Below are positions 1 through 4,720 of a DNA stretch of 6,038 bases, piece by piece. The position numbers were made by a program, and so were the translations under genes. The DNA is from JAHEEL01 sp964581295 (GTDB taxonomy: Bacteria; Actinomycetota; Acidimicrobiia; Spongiisociales; UBA5794), in the NCBI GenBank assembly GCA_964581295.1, contig CAZONX010000123.1, positions 1-6,038 on the forward strand. Direction: 5' to 3'. The stretch's first letter is position 1, and every line of letters starts with the position of its first letter. The notes beneath the pieces are model-generated. The model saw only the letters and a program-made list of their open reading frames with translations, ran no database searches and had not been told where the DNA came from.

Positions 1-116
1 TGTGGTCGCATCCGGAACGGCGACTGGTCGGTCGGGCACGCGACACGGTGGAGGTACTCCTGCCGCTGGTGGGAGCGATCGTGCTCGTTGCCGCGGTGTG
101 GATCACCGCAGCGTGA
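1..116 (+). CDS. C-terminal tail of an unidentified membrane protein (partial)
   Basis: The reading frame is open from the window edge (first full codon at 3) to TGA at 114-116 and encodes 37 residues. It begins with a basic, polar stretch (WSHPERRLVGRARD) and ends in one hydrophobic segment, LLPLVGAIVLVAAVWITAA, long enough to cross the membrane. About three quarters of its third codon positions are G or C, as expected for a real gene in this genome. A perfect hairpin starts at the base after the stop codon, which fits a gene end. Too little is present to name a family; the tail of a polytopic transporter or biogenesis protein is one possibility. No overlapping frame here looks better as coding sequence. 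Confidence 0.5.
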   Translation, partial: WSHPERRLVGRARDTVEVLLPLVGAIVLVAAVWITAA

Positions 117-141
117 AGTGGGCTGAGAGCTTCAGCCCACT
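117..141 (+). terminator. Hairpin after the upstream membrane-protein gene
   Basis: A perfect inverted repeat, AGTGGGCTGA and TCAGCCCACT, forms a 10-bp stem around a 5-base loop (GAGCT) directly after the stop codon at 114-116. There is no good T-tract after it (GTCCCAGCTTT), so it may be a weak intrinsic terminator or a 3'-end-stabilising hairpin. It separates the upstream gene from the promoter that follows at 150. Confidence 0.6.
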
Positions 142-149
142 GTCCCAGC

Positions 150-178
150 TTTACTGCCACGCGGGGAGCCGGTACGCT
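150..178 (+). promoter_or_regulatory. Predicted promoter of the Phe/Tyr leader and chorismate mutase gene
   Basis: A -35-like TTTACT (150-155; four of six positions match TTGACA) and a -10-like TACGCT (173-178; fits the actinobacterial TANNNT pattern) are separated by exactly 17 bases. Transcription starting about seven bases after the -10 would begin at or next to the GTG at 186, giving a leaderless start for the leader peptide. This agrees with the lack of a properly spaced Shine-Dalgarno sequence before that GTG: GGGGAG at 163-168 is too far away. The match is by eye and not experimental. Confidence 0.5.
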
Positions 179-185
179 GCGTTCC

Positions 186-257
186 GTGACCGCACGCTAT
201 CGATTTTCGTATTTCTTCACCGGGCCTTGCGCCCGGGTCGACGTGATACGGCGGTAG
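186..257 (+). CDS. Phe/Tyr-rich leader peptide of a transcription attenuator
   Basis: This short frame has 23 codons from GTG 186 to TAG 255-257. Codons 5-11 read Y-R-F-S-Y-F-F, so five of seven are aromatic: TAT 198, TTT 204, TAT 210, TTC 213 and TTC 216. It contains no Trp codon. Three of the five use AT-rich codons (TAT, TTT, TAT) in a genome that favours C in the third position, so the run stands out. The rest reads TGPCARVDVIRR. GTG 186 is the only plausible start in this frame and coincides with the predicted transcription start. The layout is that of pheL-type leader peptides, where a ribosome short of charged tRNA-Phe or tRNA-Tyr stalls and changes folding of the RNA ahead of it. The gene it would control, at 346, encodes a chorismate mutase domain, the first committed enzyme of the Phe/Tyr branch. 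Recognition rests on codon content, position and the downstream RNA segments; no homologue was compared. Confidence 0.72.
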   Translation: MTARYRFSYFFTGPCARVDVIRR

Positions 258-328
258 CGGCACCACACACCAACACACCCCCACGGAGACCCGGAGCCAA
301 GGCTCCGGGTCTTGTGGTTCCCGGAGCC
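220..328 (+). promoter_or_regulatory. Predicted Phe/Tyr attenuator with mutually exclusive RNA pairings
   Basis: Several complementary segments lie between the aromatic codons and the gene. Within the leader peptide, CCGGGC (220-225) pairs with GCCCGG (231-236) around a 5-base loop, a possible pause hairpin. Segment 1, CCGGGTC (233-239), can pair with GACCCGG (288-294). Segment 2, AGACCCGGAGCC (287-298), is perfectly complementary over 12 bases to segment 3, GGCTCCGGGTCT (301-312). Segment 4, CCCGGAGCC (320-328), repeats the core of segment 2 and can also pair with segment 3 (301-309) around a 10-base loop. So 2:3 excludes both 1:2 and 3:4, while 1:2 and 3:4 can coexist. My preferred reading is that 2:3 is the terminator, followed by the modest U-rich TTGTGGTT. 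A ribosome stalled near 216 would leave segment 1 free to form 1:2, giving read-through; one reaching the stop at 255 would cover segment 1. The alternative, with 3:4 as terminator, lacks a U-tract. Confidence 0.65.
287..312 (+). terminator. Candidate attenuator terminator (12-bp GC-rich hairpin)
   Basis: AGACCCGGAGCC and GGCTCCGGGTCT form a perfect 12-bp stem separated by only AA, so the innermost pair probably opens to give a four-base loop. The sequence after it, TTGTGGTT (313-319 and following), is only moderately T-rich. It lies between the leader-peptide stop and the structural gene, where a regulated terminator is expected. Its arms are shared with the competing pairings described for the attenuator. 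Confidence 0.5.
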
Positions 329-341
329 CTCCCCCAGGAGG
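328..341 (+). promoter_or_regulatory. Strong ribosome binding site with a masking hairpin
   Basis: AGGAGG (336-341) is a near-perfect Shine-Dalgarno sequence four bases before ATG 346 and fixes the start of the chorismate mutase gene. CCTCC at 328-332 is complementary to GGAGG at 337-341, leaving a CCCA loop, so the site can fold into a 5-bp hairpin. Base C328 is also the last base of attenuator segment 4, so the 3:4 pairing and this hairpin compete for that base or stack on each other. This could add translational control, which is inference. Confidence 0.55.
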
Positions 342-345
342 AGTC

Positions 346-1425
346 ATGACAAACAAGCCAATTCTCAAGAGCCATCGACGACCCGGCATCGCGACGACCG
401 TCGTCACGGTGAACGCCGTCAAGTTCGGTGATGGGTCATACCCCGTCCTCGCCGGCCCCATTGCCGTCGAGAGCGAAGAGCAAATCCTCTCCGCAGCACA
501 CGTCGTTTCCGACCACGGTGGATCAATCCTGCGTGCCGGGACGTTCCTCGCCGGGTCATCGCCCTACGCCTACCGCGGCCTCGGGGCCGAGGCACTCTGG
601 ATGCTTGAGCACGCAGGGCGAGAGACCCGACTGCCGGTGAGCACCGAAGTCCTCGAGCCAGACCACGTCGACGTCGTAGCCGAACACGTCGATGTGATCG
701 AGGTGGGGCCGGACAACATGCAGAACTTCGTGCTGCTGCGCGCCGTCGGCGCCACCAATCGACCGGTGATCATCCACCGAGCGTCCGCGGCTACGGTCGA
801 CGAGTGGCTGCTCGCAGCGGAGTACGTGCTGGACGCCGGTAACGAAGCGGTGGTGTTGTGCGAGCGGGGAAGCCGCGGCTTTGACCCTCGCACCACCGAC
901 ACGATCGACATTTCGGTGATACCGACGGCGCAGCGCATGTCGCACCTTCCGGTGATCGTCGATCCATCTCCCACGGCCGGTCACCCGGAGCTCATTCAGC
1001 CTCTGGCGCTTGCGGCCCGCAGTGCCGGCGCCGACGGGCTCATGGTGCCGTTCCATCCCGATCCCGCAGCCGCCCTGGCCGGCAACGGTTCGCATCTCGA
1101 CCCCGAGCGCTTCTCAGCGCTGATGGAGGCGCTCGGCATTCCGTCGCTGCGTGACGAGATCGACCGCATCGACCGTCAGGTCATTCGCCTGCTCGGCAGC
1201 CGGCTTCGGAGCTCGATCGACATCGCCAGGATCAAGGCGGCGAGGGACCTCGCCATGCGCTCCCCTGATCGAGAGGCAGAGTTGATCGCAGAGATGCGAG
1301 AGGACGCGGCCGCGGTGGGGATGGACCCGGGGTACGCCGAGGAGCTCATGGATGTCGTGTTGCGCCACAGTCGCGCCGCTCAGGTCGCAGCCGTCGGGCG
1401 GGACAAGGAGCCCGGCGACGGGTAG
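346..1425 (+). CDS. Chorismate mutase (AroQ type) fused to a degenerate DAHP-synthase-like barrel
   Basis: The protein has 359 residues starting at ATG 346, behind AGGAGG. Residues about 20-262 follow the type I beta DAHP synthase/KDSA barrel closely (LAGP at 35-38, TEV 100-102, NMQNF 124-128, DEWLLAAEY 152-160, CERG 172-175, HLPVIVDPS 200-208, HPDP 237-240). The N-terminal ferredoxin-like domain of some relatives is absent. The catalytic positions are changed: GPC is GPI (Ile39), FKPRTS is FLAGSS (67-72), GARN is GPDN (121-124), LKRG is IHRA (143-146), DPSH is DPSP (Pro209), the Glu of EVH is Pro235, and SDG is AGN (245-247). All four metal ligands are gone, so DAHP synthesis is not expected. 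Residues about 265-347 form an AroQ chorismate mutase with its active site kept: Arg269, Arg286, Lys297, Arg309, Glu310, Ser342 and Gln346 match E. coli Arg11, Arg28, Lys39, Arg51, Glu52, Ser84 and Gln88; Asp48 is Ser306. The expected reaction is chorismate to prephenate, in the cytoplasm. An automatic label of bifunctional DAHP synthase/chorismate mutase would be misleading. Confidence 0.9.
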   Translation: MTNKPILKSHRRPGIATTVVTVNAVKFGDGSYPVLAGPIAVESEEQILSAAHVVSDHGGSILRAGTFLAGSSPYAYRGLGAEALWMLEHAGRETRLPVSTEVLEPDHVDVVAEHVDVIEVGPDNMQNFVLLRAVGATNRPVIIHRASAATVDEWLLAAEYVLDAGNEAVVLCERGSRGFDPRTTDTIDISVIPTAQRMSHLPVIVDPSPTAGHPELIQPLALAARSAGADGLMVPFHPDPAAALAGNGSHLDPERFSALMEALGIPSLRDEIDRIDRQVIRLLGSRLRSSIDIARIKAARDLAMRSPDREAELIAEMREDAAAVGMDPGYAEELMDVVLRHSRAAQVAAVGRDKEPGDG

Positions 1426-1434
1426 CGTCGGCGC

Positions 1435-2040
1435 ATGGAGTTCACCTCGGTTGGCGACGATGGCGTGGCGCGATGTAGCTGGGGGAGCAGCACCGACGAC
1501 TACGCGGTCTACCACGACGACGAGTGGGGGAGGCCTGTCGGCGACGACACTCGCCTCTTCGAGAAGCTCAGTCTTGAAGGCTTTCAGTCCGGACTCTCGT
1601 GGTTGACGATCCTGCGCAAGCGCGAAGCGTTTCGCGCGGTCTTCGAAGGCTTCGATTTCGAGAGCGTCGCCCGGTTTGGTGAGGGCGATGTCTCCCGGCT
1701 ACTTGACGATGCCCGCATCGTTCGCCACCAGGGCAAGATCCGTTCAACGATCAACAACGCCCAGCGGGCCCTTGAGGTCGTCGACGAATATGGATCGCTC
1801 GGCGCCCTGATCTGGTCATTCGAGCCGGAGGCCAAGCCGCCGAGCATGGAGGCGACAACGCCGGAGTCCACCGCGATGGCTAAGGAGCTGAAGCGTCGAG
1901 GATTCACGTTCGTCGGTCCAACGACCGCCTATGCGTTCATGCAGAGCATGGGCCTCGTGAACGATCACGCGGAAGCGTGTGCGGTGCGCGACGCGGTAGA
2001 AGCCGACCGGACGGGGTTCGTCAGACCACGAGGGAAGTAG
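1435..2040 (+). CDS. tag: DNA-3-methyladenine glycosylase I (TAG)
   Basis: The 201-residue protein belongs to the TAG family, which excises 3-methyladenine from alkylated DNA to start base-excision repair. Family signatures run in order: RCSW (13-16), YHDDEWGRP (26-34), LFEKLSLEGFQSGLSWLTIL (41-60), KREAFR (62-67), RIVRHQGKI (94-102), INNA (106-109) and RGFTFVGPTTAYAFMQ (155-170), then NDH (176-178). The four zinc ligands of E. coli TAG (Cys4, His17, His175, Cys179) correspond to Cys14, His27, His178 and Cys182. The active-site Glu and Trp of the LEGFQ-GLSW segment are Glu48 and Trp56. Length is normal. ATG 1435 lies nine bases after the chorismate mutase stop, and no clear Shine-Dalgarno sequence is next to it (AAGGAG at 1405-1410 is too far), so it is probably co-transcribed and translationally coupled. 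No metabolic link to its neighbour is evident. Confidence 0.95.
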   Translation: MEFTSVGDDGVARCSWGSSTDDYAVYHDDEWGRPVGDDTRLFEKLSLEGFQSGLSWLTILRKREAFRAVFEGFDFESVARFGEGDVSRLLDDARIVRHQGKIRSTINNAQRALEVVDEYGSLGALIWSFEPEAKPPSMEATTPESTAMAKELKRRGFTFVGPTTAYAFMQSMGLVNDHAEACAVRDAVEADRTGFVRPRGK

Positions 2041-2073
2041 CTCCCAGCTTCCAACTACCAGCAGGAAAGGCTG

Positions 2074-2104
2074 AGTCGCCAGTCGCCAGTCGCCAGTCGC
2101 CAGT
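2074..2104. repeat. Heptanucleotide tandem array AGTCGCC x4
   Basis: Four identical copies of AGTCGCC (2074-2101) are followed by a partial copy AGT. The array lies in the 119-base gap between the convergent tag and gpsA genes. A 7-bp period does not preserve a reading frame, so it is not coding. Identical copies suggest recent expansion by slippage. Confidence 0.9.
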
Positions 2105-2123
2105 GCGGGCATTCTGGTTCTGT

Positions 2124-2163
2124 CTTGCTACTTGCTACTTGCTACTTGCTACTTGCTACTTAC
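2124..2163. repeat. Heptanucleotide tandem array CTTGCTA x5, touching the gpsA stop codon
   Basis: Five identical copies of CTTGCTA (2124-2158) are followed by a decayed copy CTTAC that contains the gpsA stop codon (complement of 2160-2162). On the gpsA strand the array reads TAGCAAG repeated and would form the start of the gpsA 3' untranslated region. Its sequence differs from the neighbouring AGTCGCC array, but the unit length is the same. The related heptamer AAGTGGC/AAGTAGC occurs in the other convergent gap near 4583-4692. Confidence 0.9.
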
Positions 2164-3149
2164 TCCGATTTTGGGGCCCGGCCCATGAGGATCGCTATCG
2201 CTTCGGGGACTGAGGCGCTTTCGTAGAGCACCCGGCCTACCTGGTCGGCGATCGGCATCTCAACACCGTAGAGCTCGGCGAGAGCCAGGATCCCCCTTGT
2301 CGACTTGACGCCCTCGGCGACCATGTTCATCTCCGAGACGATCTCATCGATGGTCTTGCCCAACCCGAGACCGAGTCCGACGCGGTGGTTGCGACTCTCG
2401 GTGGACATGCAGGTTGCGATGAGATCCCCCATTCCCGCCAGACCTGCGAACGTTGTGGCGCTCCCTCCCATTGCCACACCGAGGCGTGACATCTCCACGA
2501 GAGCGCGCGTCATCAGCATCGAGACGGTGTTGAGACCGAAGCCAAGGCCCTCCGCCATTCCTGCCGCCAGTGCCATGACGTTCTTCAATGCTCCGGCGCT
2601 TTCAGCACCGACGACGTCTGTATTCGTGTAGACCCGAAAACGCGTTCCCATGAACAGTGACTGAAGCTCGGTTGCCGTCTCGTCATTCTCCATGGCGATC
2701 ACCGTGGCGGCTGGCTGCCCCGCCATGATCTCGCGGGCGAGATTGGGTCCCGTGAGCGCCCCGATGCGCGAGCGGTCATGATCTGGGAGCACGTCGAACG
2801 TGACTTCGGTCATGCGCATGAGAGTCGGCTGCTCGATGCCTTTCGTGAGCGAGAGAATCGGCGTCTCCGGCGACAGCAACGGCGCTGCCCGACCGAGTAC
2901 ATTCCGATAGCCGTGGGATGGGACGCCCATCACGACTACGTCGGCATCGTTGACCGCAATGTCGATTTCGGCCGTAGCCGTCAAGGCATCCGGAAGCTCG
3001 AATCCCGCGAGATAGTCGGGGTTCGACCCTTCTTCGATGTGCGCCGCGAGGTCGGCGCGGCGAGCCCACAACACGGTCTCGGTGCGCGGCGCGAGCATTG
3101 CTGCAACGGTCGTTCCCCAAGATCCGGCTCCGATGACCGCGACTTTCAT
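2160..3149 (-). CDS. gpsA: Glycerol-3-phosphate dehydrogenase [NAD(P)+]
   Basis: This 329-residue cytoplasmic enzyme reduces dihydroxyacetone phosphate to sn-glycerol 3-phosphate, the backbone for phospholipids. The N-terminal Rossmann motif is VIGAGSWGTT (5-14). Further family motifs are PSHG (77-80), LSLTKGIE (99-106), ALTGPNLARE (131-140), the catalytic-lysine segment AGALKNVMALAAG (185-197, Lys189), GLAGMGDLIATC (236-247), SRNHRVG (252-258) and VAEGVKST (277-284). Length is typical of the family. The frame stays open upstream to 3398, but the sequence there is unlike GpsA. MKVAVIGAGS at 3149 is the canonical start and has AGAGGAG (complement of 3155-3161) just before it. A TACGCT element on this strand (complement of 3171-3176), identical to the -10 proposed at 173-178, could be its -10, but no convincing -35 accompanies it. 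The gene is divergent from the phoH-family gene and convergent with tag. Confidence 0.96.
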   Translation of the reverse strand: MKVAVIGAGSWGTTVAAMLAPRTETVLWARRADLAAHIEEGSNPDYLAGFELPDALTATAEIDIAVNDADVVVMGVPSHGYRNVLGRAAPLLSPETPILSLTKGIEQPTLMRMTEVTFDVLPDHDRSRIGALTGPNLAREIMAGQPAATVIAMENDETATELQSLFMGTRFRVYTNTDVVGAESAGALKNVMALAAGMAEGLGFGLNTVSMLMTRALVEMSRLGVAMGGSATTFAGLAGMGDLIATCMSTESRNHRVGLGLGLGKTIDEIVSEMNMVAEGVKSTRGILALAELYGVEMPIADQVGRVLYESASVPEAIAILMGRAPKSE

Positions 3150-3154
3150 GGTTG

Positions 3155-3161
3155 CTCCTCT
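3155..3161 (-). promoter_or_regulatory. Ribosome binding site deciding the gpsA start
   Basis: On the minus strand AGAGGAG (complement of 3155-3161) lies five bases before the ATG at 3149. It selects this start over the longer open frame, which continues to 3398 across the divergent gene. Confidence 0.75.
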
Positions 3162-3205
3162 CGCTGCTACAGCGTACGGCATCGCACCGTCGGCGCGCGG
3201 GGTGC

Positions 3206-3234
3206 TTGATGTCGAACGCCCGTCCAGCGACGCT
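3206..3234 (+). promoter_or_regulatory. Possible promoter of the phoH-family gene
   Basis: TTGATG (3206-3211) and GACGCT (3229-3234) are 17 bases apart. The second differs by one base from the TACGCT hexamer proposed as -10 upstream of the leader peptide. Transcription would start near 3241, leaving a short 5' untranslated region before the TTG at 3269. This is a weak by-eye match in high-GC sequence. Confidence 0.28.
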
Positions 3235-3268
3235 TCAGACAACACACACGACGCGAGAGCGAGGCCCT

Positions 3269-4579
3269 TTGACGTCCACCAACTACGTCCTCGACACCTG
3301 TGTCCTGCTCGCCGACCCGCACGCCCCGCTCCGATTCGATGAACACCATGTGGTGCTTCCGCTCGTCGTGGTCGAGGAACTCGACCGTCAGAAGACACGC
3401 ATGGACGAGGTTGGCGCCAACGCCCGCGCAGCGATCCGACTGCTCGAGGAGCTTGGGGCGTCGCAAGCCGGAGGTCTGGCCACTCCCACGGCGCTTCCCA
3501 ACGGGGGATACGTGCGCCTCGAACTCAACGGGATCACTTCGAATCGTCTTCCCGAATTCTTCGACCCCACGACCGCCGACCACCGGATTCTCGCCACGTG
3601 CCTGAACCTCGTGGACGACGGTGCAAGAGCAGTTCTCGTAACCAAAGACGCCGCATTGCGCATCAAGGGAGCCCAGCTGGGCGTTGCCGTCGAGGACTAC
3701 CGCGGCGACACGGTTCAAGTGGACGAGTCGTACCGGGGAGTAGCCGAGATCGACGTTCCCGGCACCACGATCGATGAACTGTTCGCGAGCGGAAAGATCA
3801 CTGTCGCCGCCCCCGACCTCGTGGTGAATCAGTTCGTGGTGCTGCACGGCCCTGGGTCGCAATCCGGCCTTGGCCGCGTCGTCGACGACGGCGAGTGGGC
3901 CACGATCACCAGAGTCCCGGGAAGCCGCCCCGTATTCGGGGTCGAATCCAAGAACATGCGCCAGGCGTTCGCTCTCGATCTGCTGATGGACCCGGATGTG
4001 GCTGCGGTCTCCGTGATGGGCATGGCCGGTACCGGCAAGACGTTCTTGGCGCTCGCCGCAGCGCTCGAGCAGGTCCTGGAGTTGGGCCGATATCGACGGG
4101 TCTCGGTCTACCGGCCGCTTGTTGCCGTTGGCCGGCAGGAAGTCGGGTTTCTCCCCGGGGACCTCACCGACAAGCTGGAGCCGTGGATGGCCGCGGTCCA
4201 CGACAACCTGCATGCGCTCTTCGCGACTGCGGAGGGGTCACCGCGAGACGCCGTCGAAGAACTCTTCGAACGTGACGTCCTCGAAATGGCTGCCGTGACC
4301 TACCTCCGCGGCCGCTCAATCACGGGCGAGCTCGTGATCGTCGACGAAGCGCAGAACCTGGAGCTACCGACGTTGAAGGTCATCCTGACTCGGATGGGGG
4401 CCGACTCGAAGGTCGTGTTCTGCGGCGACCTCACGCAGGTCGACAACCCCTACGTGTCGCCGTTCGGCGGCCTCGCCGCCATGATCGAGAAATTCAAGGG
4501 AAACCCGCTCTTCGGGCATGTGACGCTCGATCGCACTGTGCGGAGTCCACTCGCGGAGTACGCGGCGAATGTCATGTAG
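3269..4579 (+). CDS. PIN domain-PhoH family ATPase (PhoH2-like)
   Basis: From TTG 3269 the protein has 436 residues and the PIN-PhoH layout, in which a PIN RNase-like domain precedes a PhoH P-loop ATPase; characterised relatives act on RNA. The PIN domain has its acidic residues: YVLDTCVLLADP (6-17, Asp9), VVEELDRQK (34-42, Glu37), TADHRILATC (102-111, Asp104) and TKDAALRIKG (125-134, Asp127). After a linker, NMRQAFALDLLMDP leads to Walker A GMAGTGKT (251-258, Lys257), then YRPLVAVG and GFLPGD. Walker B is LVIVDEAQN (355-363), followed by FCGDLTQVDNP and the C-terminal LDRTVRSPL. The frame is open upstream, with an ATG at 3209 and a TTG at 3152. I prefer TTG 3269: GAGG lies four bases before it, recognisable PIN sequence begins right after it, its length is near that of mycobacterial PhoH2, and 3209-3268 has weaker coding character. 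ATG 3209 (456 residues) remains possible. Confidence 0.93.
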   Translation: MTSTNYVLDTCVLLADPHAPLRFDEHHVVLPLVVVEELDRQKTRMDEVGANARAAIRLLEELGASQAGGLATPTALPNGGYVRLELNGITSNRLPEFFDPTTADHRILATCLNLVDDGARAVLVTKDAALRIKGAQLGVAVEDYRGDTVQVDESYRGVAEIDVPGTTIDELFASGKITVAAPDLVVNQFVVLHGPGSQSGLGRVVDDGEWATITRVPGSRPVFGVESKNMRQAFALDLLMDPDVAAVSVMGMAGTGKTFLALAAALEQVLELGRYRRVSVYRPLVAVGRQEVGFLPGDLTDKLEPWMAAVHDNLHALFATAEGSPRDAVEELFERDVLEMAAVTYLRGRSITGELVIVDEAQNLELPTLKVILTRMGADSKVVFCGDLTQVDNPYVSPFGGLAAMIEKFKGNPLFGHVTLDRTVRSPLAEYAANVM

Positions 4580-4582
4580 TAA

Positions 4583-4687
4583 CAAGTGGCAAGTGGCAGG
4601 TGGAAAGACAGAAGCCGAAATCATCGCCGAACGCGTCCCGACGCCGAGGCAAGAGGTCCGGTCTTGCAACCTGCTACTTGTGGCTTG
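4583..4687. repeat. Imperfect inverted repeat of heptamer-like units between convergent phoH and hflX
   Basis: The left arm (4583-4600, CAAGTGGCAAGTGGCAGG) can pair with the right arm (4670-4687, CCTGCTACTTGTGGCTTG). This gives an 18-bp stem with one mismatch and a few G-U pairs, around a loop of about 70 bases. The left arm contains two tandem AAGTGGC heptamers and the right arm contains GCTACTTG, related to the 2124-2163 array. Within the loop GCAAGA (4649-4654) and TCTTGC (4662-4667) form a small extra hairpin. The position suits a two-way 3'-end structure, but there is no T-tract. Confidence 0.55.
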
Positions 4688-4701
4688 CTACCGGTCGGAG
4701 A

Positions 4702-4720
4702 CCTGCGGCTAGTCCGCAGG
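4702..4720 (-). terminator. Hairpin spanning the hflX stop codon
   Basis: CCTGCGG (4702-4708) and CCGCAGG (4714-4720) form a perfect 7-bp stem with a 5-base loop that contains the hflX stop codon (complement of 4709-4711). No T-tract follows on the minus strand (TCTCCGACC), so it may be a weak terminator or an mRNA 3'-end hairpin. Confidence 0.35.

Noticed and set aside
320..345. The 3:4 pairing as the intrinsic terminator of the attenuator
   Set aside because: The bases after it are C-rich followed by the Shine-Dalgarno sequence, with no T-tract, so it fits an antiterminator or translational element better than a terminator.
2..349. A 115-codon open frame across the upstream region on the plus strand
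   Set aside because: It crosses the hairpin at 117-141, the leader peptide and the attenuator in another frame, has no family-like sequence, and its apparent length is typical of stop-poor high-GC DNA.
451..1060. Reading the loss of the GPC cysteine as a metal-independent variant, as in some KDO8P synthases
   Set aside because: Metal-independent KDO8P synthases put Asn in place of the Cys and, as I recall, keep the other active-site residues. Here the Cys is Ile and the His, Glu, Asp and the PEP-binding Lys/Arg residues are also gone.
346..1425. Treating the fusion gene as a pseudogene
   Set aside because: The frame is intact, the ribosome binding site is strong, the mutase active site is kept and an elaborate leader precedes it, so the gene looks maintained.
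2074..2163. Heptamer arrays as a CRISPR or phage attachment site
   Set aside because: The units are 7 bp with no spacers, there is no cas gene, and no integrase or tRNA gene is nearby.
3150..3398. N-terminal extension of GpsA by 83 residues
   Set aside because: The GpsA Rossmann motif starts exactly at ATG 3149 with its own ribosome binding site, and the extension overlaps the divergent phoH-family gene and its control region.
3167..4213. A 348-codon frame antisense to the phoH-family gene
   Set aside because: It is the complement of a gene with clear PIN and P-loop motifs, and its own product has no recognisable domain; it is a shadow frame.
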